This document shows positions 1 to 9,496 of a DNA stretch of 25,559 bases, one piece after another (the first letter of the stretch is position 1; every line of letters begins with the position of its first letter). The position numbers were made by a program, and so were the translations under genes. The notes beneath the pieces were generated by a model. That model was not told the origin of the DNA. It did not search any database and saw nothing but the letters and a program-made list of their open reading frames with translations. The DNA is from Fomitopsis serialis (lineage: Eukaryota; Basidiomycota; Agaricomycetes; Polyporales; Fomitopsidaceae), in assembly GCF_022376445.1 (NCBI RefSeq), contig NW_025955474.1:1-25559 (forward strand), written 5' to 3'.

Positions 1-1706
1 AATTAATTTGAAGGTGGTGAGCAACTCCGACTCGAACGATGTTTGGCTGATTGCCGATTGACGATATAACAAAACTGTACAGTTTATTGACGTGTCTCTT
101 ATAACAAATCACAGTACATTGAACCACTTGCGGCGTGGCGCTCCACGTCCCGGGAAACGCTTGAAGTTGCGACTAGCGAATGTCTGAGCTCTAAACACGC
201 AATGCTAGCAATTTCTGCTACGAACTGGGCAGCATTCGGTATTCTACGGCAGAGCTCAGTCCTGGCACAATACCACAGTATCAGTCTGGGTGCAAGCACA
301 ATCCACAACGTTGCAACGACCATCTACTTGAACCTCAGAGTCACAGACCTGATCAACGGACGTGCACCTAGCAAGACCTAGCACCGATCCGCATTGATGT
401 TTCTCGTCTGGAAGCTGCAATCAACTCAGTTAGAAGGTGAACGTGCCGGATAAATTGCGCGAAGGTGCATTTCAGAGCCCAACTACTCTTTGAGTCCTTC
501 GCAAACGGAAAGTAATAATGGAAGTCCACGACCGAAAGCCCATAGATCCCACTTACTTACATATTGATCCATCGCGCAGAGGACCCCTGGCGCGACGCGA
601 TCATTTGTGATGGTACAAACAACCGCATTGGCAGCACTTTGGGCGATGGTTGAGTACGATCCGATGCCTTCTGCCATCCAAGCGCAGAGATTGGCAGCTA
701 CAAAGCAGCTTTTACGGTGCCTGGAGATTGTCAACTCGCCGATGATCGGTGGGCCTGTATTCAGTGGTCGCATCGGTAGTGAGCAAACTCAGAACTCAGA
801 TAAGTACTCCCGTCCCAACACTTCGATCTTGCTGCTCTCTTCTCATTTGTTCACGCTTCTGCAACCAGATACACGGGCTACGAGATCCCCTCTCGAAGGC
901 GGTCACCGCTCTTGACCGACTGTTCTAATAATGATCGTTCCATTGCCCATGACCGTCGAACAGAATACCAGATTGCGCGGGCAAGTACACACCTGTGATA
1001 TGATCTGGAACGCCACGGCGGTCAGTCGGTGACTTGTTCTGTCTGGCGCATTGCAATCGGTGCAAACGAGGCCCTGCACTGGGAATGACCTATTAGGTCT
1101 GGCTTGAAGGCAGAGCGGCGAGGTCCACTGTACACCAACTCACGGAGGCGACGGCCTGCGACGGAGCACTCCTAAGCCAGCCAGCAATGAAATATATGAA
1201 CGCTTGAGTTCCAAGCATAATTTGGAATAGAGCCGCAGAAGAGGGTTGACAGCGCAGGGTCTGGTCGCAGGACATGCTTCGGAGTGAACGACCTCGGGCT
1301 TCGGCTCAAACTACTATGGGCCGTGTGACTTCCTCGCTTTTTACGGAAGGCGGGCCAAATACCGCGTACATAACGCGTCGCCACCGTCGCGTCGGAGAGC
1401 ACAGAGGGAACCAGCTGCGTACAATTATAAGGAGACGCATTTACGCGCAAGCTTTCCCGATCGCGTGCTATTCCAAAGGGCTACAGCTTTCGATACCTGT
1501 GTGGCGACTACACGGCCCACGATGGAGGTAGAGTACAAGTCGTCCGGCACTTTGCGAGTGGCGAGATAGCCGCCCAGACACAAAGGCCAGCCACGCGTAG
1601 CTCCCTTCTGTCTTCGCACAACGACTCCACTCAACATCCCTCCCTCAGGACGTTGCGTACTCCCATATTGTCTGCGATTGCTCCATCATACATTGTATCG
1701 ATCATC
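1..1706. other. No clear gene; weak coding-like fragment near 600-760
   Basis: No recognisable protein or RNA gene. Between about 601 and 760 a plus-strand frame reads as a helical, coding-like stretch (residues such as LLRCLEIVNSP). The opposite strand is also open over the same bases and carries a good GTAAGT donor near 554-559, so the true strand is uncertain. The plus frame shares the 14-mer GTCAACTCGCCGAT (730-743) and the peptide VNSP, in the same reading frame, with exon 2 of the gene at 1707-2487. No tRNA-like or repeat structure was seen. The last 60 bases before 1707 are the presumed promoter and 5-prime UTR of that gene. Confidence 0.4.
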
Positions 1707-2487
1707 ATGAATACCAACTACCAGACTATCAGATCCGACGAGGCGGTCGCGAATGCCGCTGCAATTTCGAGCATGGATGAACACGATGCGTTCATTCTGG
1801 AGCATGTCGATGAGGCAGACATCATGGCGCTCTCCCTTCTACCCCACCTGCTGCCGCCGAAGGCAGACGTACAATCCAGCCACTATGATCTCTCTGGGGC
1901 ATCATCCACGAGCTCCCTGAGCACACAAACCAGTACAACCGAGCACAATGGTAGCCATTCAGTAAGCCACCCGACATAAGACAGTTGTATTGGGATGTGT
2001 ACTCACATATGTGGCTTTGTTCCAGCTTGATGGTCGATACCTAGCACCGGTCGCCGGCCGGTGCCCCGTAGCGTCACTCCCTCTCTCATCGACGCAGCAC
2101 TCAGACGACGACGACGACTGGAGCGTAGCCCTAGGCACGTACGACTTCCTCGGCATCGAGTCTGCCAAGCATGCCACCACCCGCGTCAGAATCCCTTGGA
2201 CATATCTCGACCACTTCGCCGAGTGGAGAAGCGAGACAGAGGAGTTCGCTGAGATGTGGGACCTCCTGCGAGAGACGGAGCCCGTCGTCAACTCGCCGAT
2301 CGCCGGTACGCTGGTCGAATATCCGCACGCCGAGGACGGTCCAGGATTGTTGCTCGCAGCCGGCACATCGGATGAAGGGAGAGGATGCATGCCCGATGCG
2401 CTCTTGCTGCCGGAGGTGCTGGACGAGATCATACCGGGTCTTCGCAGTGTGGGGGAGATGATGGGGGAAATGCGGATGACCGATTGA
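1707..2487 (+). CDS. Hypothetical protein, two exons, acidic, 238 aa
   Basis: I do not recognise this protein. The model has exons 1707-1961 and 2026-2487. The intron of 64 nt has a GTAAGC donor and a TTCCAG acceptor, joined in phase 0. The ATG at 1707 is the first in frame after the presumed leader. The product begins MNTNYQTIRSDEAV, with an acidic N-terminal stretch (SSMDEHDAFILEHVDEADIM), then a Ser/Thr-rich linker (about residues 60-85). A C-terminal part of about 150 residues contains DDDDDWSVALGTYDFLG, an aromatic and acidic helix-like segment and a final LLLPEVLDEIIPGL helix. There is no signal peptide, membrane segment or known motif. It lies upstream of another unknown two-exon gene on the same strand. 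Clean splice phase and a long open second exon support a real gene. The role is unknown and the gene may be lineage-specific. Confidence 0.6.
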
Positions 2488-3088
2488 TGGAGTCGGACAA
2501 CGGAGTTTTGACAAGTATTCACAGGGGCGTTCATATGGCGAGGTTGCTGAAGGAAGTTGCCAGCGAGGGGGCAATGGTTGTCGGGAGGCAAGATATATTG
2601 TGGCTTTTTTGCTTAGCGTGTATCATCAATGTGTCTGGCTTGAAACTTTCCTGAAGCCTCTTGAGCGATGGCGTTGGAGACGGGCGGTGGGGCTGTAAGT
2701 CTGGTAACGAAGACAGATCGTGCGTGAGGACTCACTCGATGGCACGCACTGGCAGTTGATAGAGATAGAGTCACCAGAAATGTAGAACGGACTTGGGTGT
2801 TCCCTGCGTATTTTGGGGCAGAATTACGACCTCACGACAGCGTATTGCAGTTCTATACGAACCCGAAGGGTCATGTATCCTCCCATGGCATCGCGATGCA
2901 CACATGGTCTTAATGTCCACCCATACTGAGTTTGTCACCGGCCAGTGTGCGACTTGAGCCACATCAGCCTAAGCGCCCGACATAAGAGGGCTAAAACTCG
3001 ACCTGCGCCATCGTCTTTATCCTCTGCTATCTTCCTCGTCCCGCCACATATTCTTTGAAGATCCTAGATACCCTCACTTCAGCCACCC
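2488..3088. other. Intergenic spacer between two unknown genes
   Basis: This 600-bp stretch separates two plus-strand genes. The end of the spacer, 2980-3088, is pyrimidine-rich (CTTTATCCTCTGC, CTTCCTCGTCCC), as fungal core promoters often are, and precedes the ATG at 3089. No coding exon, repeat or RNA gene is supported. Confidence 0.4.
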
Positions 3089-4462
3089 ATGCACACGGTA
3101 CACTCGCATTCACTCACCGAGTGCGACGTAGACGCAAACTCAGCGTACACGCAAGGGTTCGTGGTTCCGCGTTCAACAGGCAGCCCTGGCTACCACAGCG
3201 TCGATCAAAGCTACTCCGAGCCAGGCATAGAGAGTCAGCGGTTCCGAGGGATGGTCGTGAGAGACAGTACAACTGTCCTCGACGCAGCCCAGGCGCGTCC
3301 ACTTGATAATGGGACGCGACACGATGAACCGCGCCACAATACGCGACCAGGGGCAGACGTCGATTCGCGACATCCCACTGTTGTCTTCGCCAAACCGGTC
3401 GTCTTCGCAGCACCACGGCCAACGTACACCCCAGAGGTCGACACAGCGAAGATAGCCGCCATCATTAACAACGACTGGGAAGTATGGCAAGGGGGCGTAC
3501 GTCTTGTGAGAGTGAAACCCATGACGGTCAAGACCAATTATCTCGTGAGTAATCAGCGCACGACCGTCACTTGCTTCACACTCACCTAGGTATGCAACTA
3601 CTTGCAGCTGCATGACGAGCAAAACGCTCCGGGACTACCGTCCATTCTGCTTCACTGCGACAGTGTCGAGGATCGATCTGCCATCTTCACCACAAATCGC
3701 TCAGGAATTCAGGAAAACGGCCTACGTAGTGCAGATCGTGACATGGCCTGTGCGAGCACGTCCAGGAGGATCGCAGACGATGGCTCGGAACAGCGATCCT
3801 TCGACATTCACAACGCAAGCCCAGGTCCTGCGCGACCGAGTACAGGCTCCTCGTCCTCCAAAATGGCTTGCATCTCCGGTCACGAATTGATCCACACCAT
3901 CCGTTACGTCCCACCAAGTAGGGACGAGAGGATCATTGACGCCACTGCAGACCTACCATTGTCGAAGACGCACACCGGCCCCTTGCGAGAGTACGACAGG
4001 CTCAACTTCACCTATTCCATCCCTCCGGCTGTCCAAGAGGACAGCAGCGTGCTGCAAGTGGTGGTAGATGCCGATCGCCTGGACCAAAGCTGTGATGCGG
4101 TAGACTCGGAGACCTCTCTTCCGTATTCAATGACGGCTGTTCGCTCTCGACGTCAACTCAGCTTGAAGACTGCCACAGATGCAGATGCACGCGTTCTCCA
4201 TTCTACCTTGTCGGCCTACGACGGGGTGTACGACTTGGAAGCACAACAACGGCTCCCGATACGGGACGCCTCTTGCGCGCGACCTCGCATTTACACCGAT
4301 CGTCCGAACTGTGGGCTAACCAGGAAACACCATGGTTGCGCTGCATTCGGGTCGCCGACAGAAGCTGTCCAGCGAGATCCGTCGAAGGGCAACAGGAGGC
4401 CGGAGGCGAGAGGAGGGTTCTATGGGTTGGCTGTCATGTTGGGCCTGGTGCAAAAATCGTAA
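3089..4462 (+). CDS. Hypothetical protein, two exons, 436 aa
   Basis: This gene is not recognised. The exons are 3089-3544 and 3608-4462. The 63-nt intron has a GTGAGT donor and a TTGCAG acceptor and is phase 0, giving a junction of ...VKTNYL then LHDEQNAP. The start ATG at 3089 follows a pyrimidine-rich leader. The protein is hydrophilic, rich in Ser, Asp, Arg and Pro, and looks largely disordered. The most ordered-looking part is near the junction (about residues 115-152: TAKIAAIINNDWEVWQGGVR, then a basic beta-like stretch). A second island (about 250-330) contains SRDERIIDATADLPLSKTH and SMTAVRSRRQLSLK. No signal peptide, membrane helix or catalytic motif is visible. It converges on CTR9, whose stop lies at 5016. 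The 855-nt open second exon is good evidence of coding. The function is unknown. Confidence 0.6.
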
Positions 4463-5015
4463 CGAACAGATCTACATAACCACGGGTTCAATTTTAAACC
4501 TCGCTTCAATATGTTTATTAGTCTCACCTCTGCCTAGAACACTGAGCGTTTGCGTAACGGAGCAGCAGAGTCCTCAGGTCATTATCCGATGGACTGGGCC
4601 GTGTAAGGTTTTGACGTAGGCTGTCCGACGTTCAAGGCATAATACAACCCATGTCTGTCGTGGGCGCTGTAATGAAAGTGTGTACAACGTCCACGACGGG
4701 GACGGCGGACACTGTGCGCGGAGCCATGAGACGAGCGAAAAGAGACGTTCGAACACAGAAGGCTGGAGCAACGAAGGAAACGTTATACACGACCGATCGA
4801 TTCATGGTTTCAACGGCTACTATGCTTACTTACAGTAAGTAAGTAAGTTAAGTAATTAGACAATGACGCCCCTCTTGAACGCTTCATCACACAACAACAA
4901 AATCCATTCGTTCATCAGTAAGTAACAAATATGCAGGATGAGAGATACAGATGCGTGCAAGTACGATACAGTATGACAGAGCGAGCAGAGCGGGATGGGA
5001 AACAAATCAGAAAGG
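4463..5015. other. Convergent intergenic region (3-prime ends of two genes)
   Basis: The region lies between the stop of the 436-aa unknown gene (plus) and the stop of CTR9 (minus). It should carry both polyadenylation regions. Short open frames on both strands here show no codon pattern or family resemblance, and I treat them as chance. The only structure seen is the hairpin and AAGT repeat at 4825-4848. Confidence 0.5.
4825..4848. repeat. Small hairpin plus AAGT tetranucleotide repeat
   Basis: CTTACTTA (4825-4832) and TAAGTAAG (4836-4843) are perfect reverse complements with a 3-base loop, CAG. The right arm continues as an AAGT tandem run to about 4848, and a related CAGTAAGTAA recurs near 4917. 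It lies between two convergent genes, where it could mark the 3-prime ends, but a slipped microsatellite explains it equally well. Confidence 0.5.
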
Positions 5016-8000
5016 TCACGACATATCTTCGTCTGAGTCCGATATGTACTCCCTACTTTTGCTAGAGTGAGGGCCCCGTCAGTGACTGCGCTGACACAAA
5101 AACGAACCACGGGAACGTACATCTGCTTTTTCCGAGGAGCGCCTGCGGGCTCATCTTCATCCTCGTCGTCCCGAACAACGCGTTTCTTCGATGGTCGCTG
5201 AGCAAGAGTCAGACATGCACCCCTCAGTACGACGAAGATAAGTCGTCACCTTCTTAGCAGGTTTTTCATCTTCGTCGCCGCTGAACAGAGCCGCATCCTC
5301 CCCGTCTTCCCCGCCAGCCGACTTCTTCAGCTTACCGGTCCGTCGCTTCTTGCGTGGTTCCGGAGCTGACCCTTCGTCACCGCTTCCAACTTCAGTCTTG
5401 ACGCGCCGATTAGCTTTCTTCGCAGCTTTGCGTTCACGCTCTTCATCACTCTCCAATTTGATGTCCCGTGTCCATTCCAATGCCTGCTCACGCGCTTTCC
5501 GCCGTTCTTCTGCGAGTTGTTCCGCTTCGCGCTTGAGTTCTTCCACACGCGCACGCTGTTGTGGTTTCGTGAGCATACTGGTGAACGCCACTGAATTAAG
5601 GGGTTAACGTACCTCCAATGCTTCTTGCTGTTCCCTTTCTTGTTGACGCTTCTGCCGTGCAGCGTCAAGTTTTGCATGGGCCTCAGCTTCATGTTGTCGT
5701 TGGGTAGCCAGATGTTCATCGCATCGCCGGAGCATACTGTCTCCATACTTCCGCCGTTGATCGGCCATATCACGGCTGTAGGGTACCACTTGCGATTTGT
5801 CCGCGGCAAGAGACGCGAACAGCCTAGATTGAAGGACTTGAGAACACTTGCAATAGTAAGAAGCAAGAGGAGAACGTACTTCTGAGCGTGCGTTGCCTGC
5901 TGAATCGCCAGCTCGAGGTCCTTGAGGGAACGTTTCGTTGGCGCTATCGACAAAAGCATCTCTGCAGCCTTCTGTTGGATCATGGCGATGTTATAGAGGA
6001 TCGCTTTGTCTGACGGATTCAGATGGTATGCCTGTGAGGTATGAGCACTCGATGACTTAGAGGCAAAAGGTGCAAAATCCACCTTCTGGGCATATTGCAG
6101 CGCGGTATTCATGACGGCAAATGACTGATCGCGAGTCGCCTTGGCGTAGTACGACCTGCATAGGCACAGCAGCACAGCGACGTTTTGACCGCTGTAATAT
6201 CGCCTTGACGCCGCTTCGTACTAATGCAAGGATTTGAGTTGGCAACGGCCCGCATAGCGATACAACCATGTACTCACGCTCTCAATGGCACGGTCAAACT
6301 CATCTCGCGCATAGTAACAGTGCCCCATGTTGATGTATACACTCCCGTCATTCAACGACTCTCGCACCTTCGCGAACACATCCAACGCCTCCCGAGCGTT
6401 TTGCAGCCGTTTCATGCCCTCATCGTGGGCAGGAGGACCGAGAGCACCGCCTAGGGTACCCAAAGCATCCTCTGCAATAATGATGGCCAGACCCTGCGCC
6501 CCCACTGCAAGCGTTGAGTCTTTGCTTAGTGCCTTCTGATAGAAGTCAGCTGCCCGCTGGAAGCTGCGTTTCCGCTCCTCGATGCCTTTCGGCGAGGGGT
6601 CACGGCTCTCTCGGGCCTGGTAGTACTGGATCCAGGCAGCTGCACAGAGTGAGTACAAGTCGTGCCTGTCATGATCCTTGAGAGTGGCGAAGACGAATTC
6701 CTTGGCTGGTTTCGGGAGGTTGGACTGGACGAGGAAGTATGTGTAGTATGCACGGAGGTTCAGGTTGTTGGGTTCTGAGGCGAGAGCTTGCTTGAGAAGG
6801 TCGTGGGCTTCGTTGTGCTTGTTGAGATCCGCCAGCATCTGCGCTTGTCGGATTTTCGCTGCACATTGTGCTTCAGGTAATGCAACTACGGCGCAGTCAA
6901 GCGACGTACCATCAACGTATTCTGGATGTCTATCCAGAAGCTTCTCATACGCATCCTTCGCCATGGATTCCTCGCCTTGCTCTTCGTACGTCCGCGCGAG
7001 GTTATACAGCGTCGTGGTTGACATGTCGTCAGCGGTCGCTGAGTCCAGCGTCGTTGCTTGAACGATGGCATTTTCGAACATTGACCGCGCAGACCCGAGG
7101 TTCCCATCAAGGTACTCGAGAACGGCGACGTTGTTGACAAGTTTAGAGTTCGGCTTGCTGGTGACCTCGCTTATCCGCAACGCCTCCTTCAGTGCTCGTT
7201 GCATACGTTCCAAATTGTCGTCCTGCCAAAGTCGCGCGATCTCGATGTGCATGTCTACATCCTCTGCAATCCTCCTTGACGACCGTCCCGTATGGTGTGG
7301 GTGATTGCCGTTCGTGGAATGCGTAAGAGAGTCCGGCAGGCCGAGGAGCTTGCTGACTTGGTCATACAGTTCTCGTGCCTTACCCTTCTCCGTGACGCCG
7401 ATTCCAGGGATAGGATTCGCGCGAAGTGAAGCAAGCATTACCATGGCCTCGACCGGACGCTGACGCGAACTTTGCGCCTGCTGAAGGAAGGAATCCAACG
7501 TGTTGATAGCGGCAGCCAGTTCATCTATTGGACTGACGTGAGACAATGACAAGTGTGTAAGATTTCACGGACCATCCTTGACTTGCATCTGCGTCAGACC
7601 AATGTTCGCAAGCATGTTGGCTGGCTGGCCTTTCAAGGCGAGTTTGTAGTGTTTCCTGGCATCAGCCTTGTTTCCCATTGAATGGGAAACACGGCCTGCT
7701 CGAATGTACCCATCTGTCAGAATGGCCTTGACGTCCGTGAACTGGATCGCACGCTCTGCTAGTTTCAATGCCTGCGAAGTATTGTCGTCGTACCTACAGC
7801 GTTGGATGTATGCGTTTGCTTACCATCTTGTATTGCCCCTTTAGAAGGATCAATTCGCACAGCGCGTTGGCAGCAGCCGAGTTCCTCTGGTTAGCCTTGA
7901 AGGCCCTCTCGATGTAACGAGTGCCGGTAAGAAATGTCGTCTTCCGCTCTTCTTGTGTCTGAGTCTCGTCCTTACTCGCATTCAGAGCTTCCAGCCCGAG

Positions 8001-9019
8001 AAGAAGCGAAGCAGCGCCTCCGTTAGGATTCTATTTCCCACAAAGGTTCACTTCAATGCACTCAGACTATACGCGGATACTCACTACTTCTAAGCTTCGC
8101 TGCCAGGCTGCTTTAGCCTTCGCCTTGTAATCCATGGCCCATAGGCAGAGCCCAATACCAATGCGAGGATCCGGTTGGCAATTTGGACTTAGTCGAAGAA
8201 CAGTCTGAAAGATCTTCAACGCCTGAGAATGCTCGCGTTGTGCATAGAGAATTTTTGCTTTCCCCAGGAGGGCGATGATGTTGTTCCCTTGGGGATCTTG
8301 GCTCAATACGCTGTTGAATGATCGGAGTGCGTCGTCCAAGGCACGCGTCCCCATCTGCATGACACCTTACAGATACGCGTCAACGACCATCCATCTGGAG
8401 CAGTACTTCCCGAACGCACCGCGTGTCAACATTGAGAGTGTACTGCCCAGCTTCCCTGATTCGGTGGCAATCCTCTCGCCCTGATTGAATATCTGCGCTG
8501 CGTCCCTGAAGTACTCTTCTCTCGGCTTCTCCGTCCTCATGTTGTCCTCGCCTAACAAGTTGTTGAACAAGTTGAGTTGTCAATTCCACAACTGTGTATG
8601 GTTTGACATACGAGCATCGTAAAGAATTAACTTAGGTGCTGAGCCAGCGCGTGCCATTTGAATATTTGCTAATAGGGAGAACAGTGGTGCGGAAGATGCC
8701 TGCGCCCCGTTGGCATGGAGAGCTACGGATTAAATATGAATACAAATGCGTAGGACAGGACAAGTATACACGCACACTTCTTGCCTGCTTGAGCAATCTG
8801 CTCTGCTGCACTCAAGTTCCCTTGACGCCAATATTCCACGGCAAGACGCGTCCATATTGACACCTTGCACTGTCCCTCTGTCAGCAGCTCCACGAGGTCT
8901 GAAGGATCTGGGTCCAGTTTGTCGAGTTCGATTGTTATAACTTCATGTTGGCCCAATTCGATGTCAATAGTACGCCCAGGTGCGGAAGGCGATGGTGAAC
9001 GAGCCGGGTCGCCGTTCAT
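5016..9019 (-). CDS. CTR9: CTR9, TPR subunit of the Paf1 transcription elongation complex
   Basis: This is the scaffold subunit of the nuclear Paf1 complex, which travels with RNA polymerase II and promotes elongation-linked histone modification. Fourteen exons: 9019-8776, 8722-8612, 8551-8420, 8365-8085, 8030-7824, 7771-7573, 7524-6910, 6858-6278, 6220-6083, 6031-5880, 5823-5613, 5555-5250, 5197-5121, 5061-5016, about 1,099 aa. The N-terminus (IDIELGQHEVITIELDKL) and Ctr9 hallmarks are clear: NCQPDPRIGIGLCLWAMDYK, AKIRQAQMLADLNKH, LNPSDKAILYNIAMIQQKA. TPR helices fill about residues 50-890. A charged coiled coil and a Lys/Arg/Glu-rich, NLS-like tail (KKRRTGKLKK) follow, ending in SDSDEDMS. 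Phase is consistent throughout with no frameshift. Exon 1 could instead end at 8785 with a GC donor; only that junction is uncertain. The gene diverges from ADA2. Confidence 0.95.
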
Positions 9020-9496
9020 TTCGAGCAGCCACCAAAAGCAAAAGCTTCAAGTCAGGGTACGGCGCAATGTTCAGTGGGTCTTCGAATGTCCAGGAGGTCG
9101 CAGGAGAGGTAGGCAACGACGATGTAGGCGAGCTGGTCAAGAGTTGGTGGCGAGGACCACAGGGCGCGCTTAATGAGCGCGTCACGAGCCACATCGGGGG
9201 GTTTCCCAAGATGAGCTCAAATTTGGGCATAACGTGAGAAATGCATGTTTGTTCAACTTTGGCAGTCGTCGTCGCCCGCCCGCCACCTCGCCGCCGCCGA
9301 CGTCGCCGACGACGACGAACGAACTCTGTTTCCCGGATTCCGTGCTCTAGTCGCCTGCATCATCTTTGAGGTCTGACTGGGCCTGGCAAGCACCGACTAC
9401 ACCACCAAACCCGATCGGTGCGCTCTCCGCCGACTCTCGAGGTTACCGACGCTTGAGACGTTCCACGGCCGCGATTCCGCCTGGATCTTGTAGGAT
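9020..9496. promoter_or_regulatory. Divergent promoter region shared by CTR9 and ADA2
   Basis: The ATG of CTR9 (9019, minus) and the ATG of ADA2 (9497, plus) are 477 bp apart and face away from each other, so this segment must hold both promoters and 5-prime UTRs. Both strands are open for about 85 codons between 8964 and 9237, but neither frame resembles a known protein and neither joins the CTR9 frame. I read this as leader sequence. A CG-rich triplet tract occupies 9267-9322. No TATA box is convincing. Confidence 0.6.
9267..9322. repeat. Low-complexity CGC/GAC triplet tract in the divergent promoter
   Basis: The sequence is an imperfect run of CGC, GCC and GAC triplets (for example CGCCGCCGCCGAC, then CGACGACGACGAA). 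It lies mid-way between two divergent start codons. Such a GC-rich triplet run could lie at the nucleosome-depleted core of a bidirectional promoter, but that is inference. Confidence 0.5.

Noticed and set aside
1959..2591. 210-codon minus-strand open frame
   Set aside because: It overlaps the second exon of the plus-strand unknown gene, which has matching intron phase; the antisense frame has no splice or domain support.
8964..9237. Overlapping 85-88 codon frames on both strands upstream of CTR9
   Set aside because: Neither joins CTR9 in frame nor resembles a family; the ATG at 9019 already gives a normal Ctr9 N-terminus, so this is leader and promoter.
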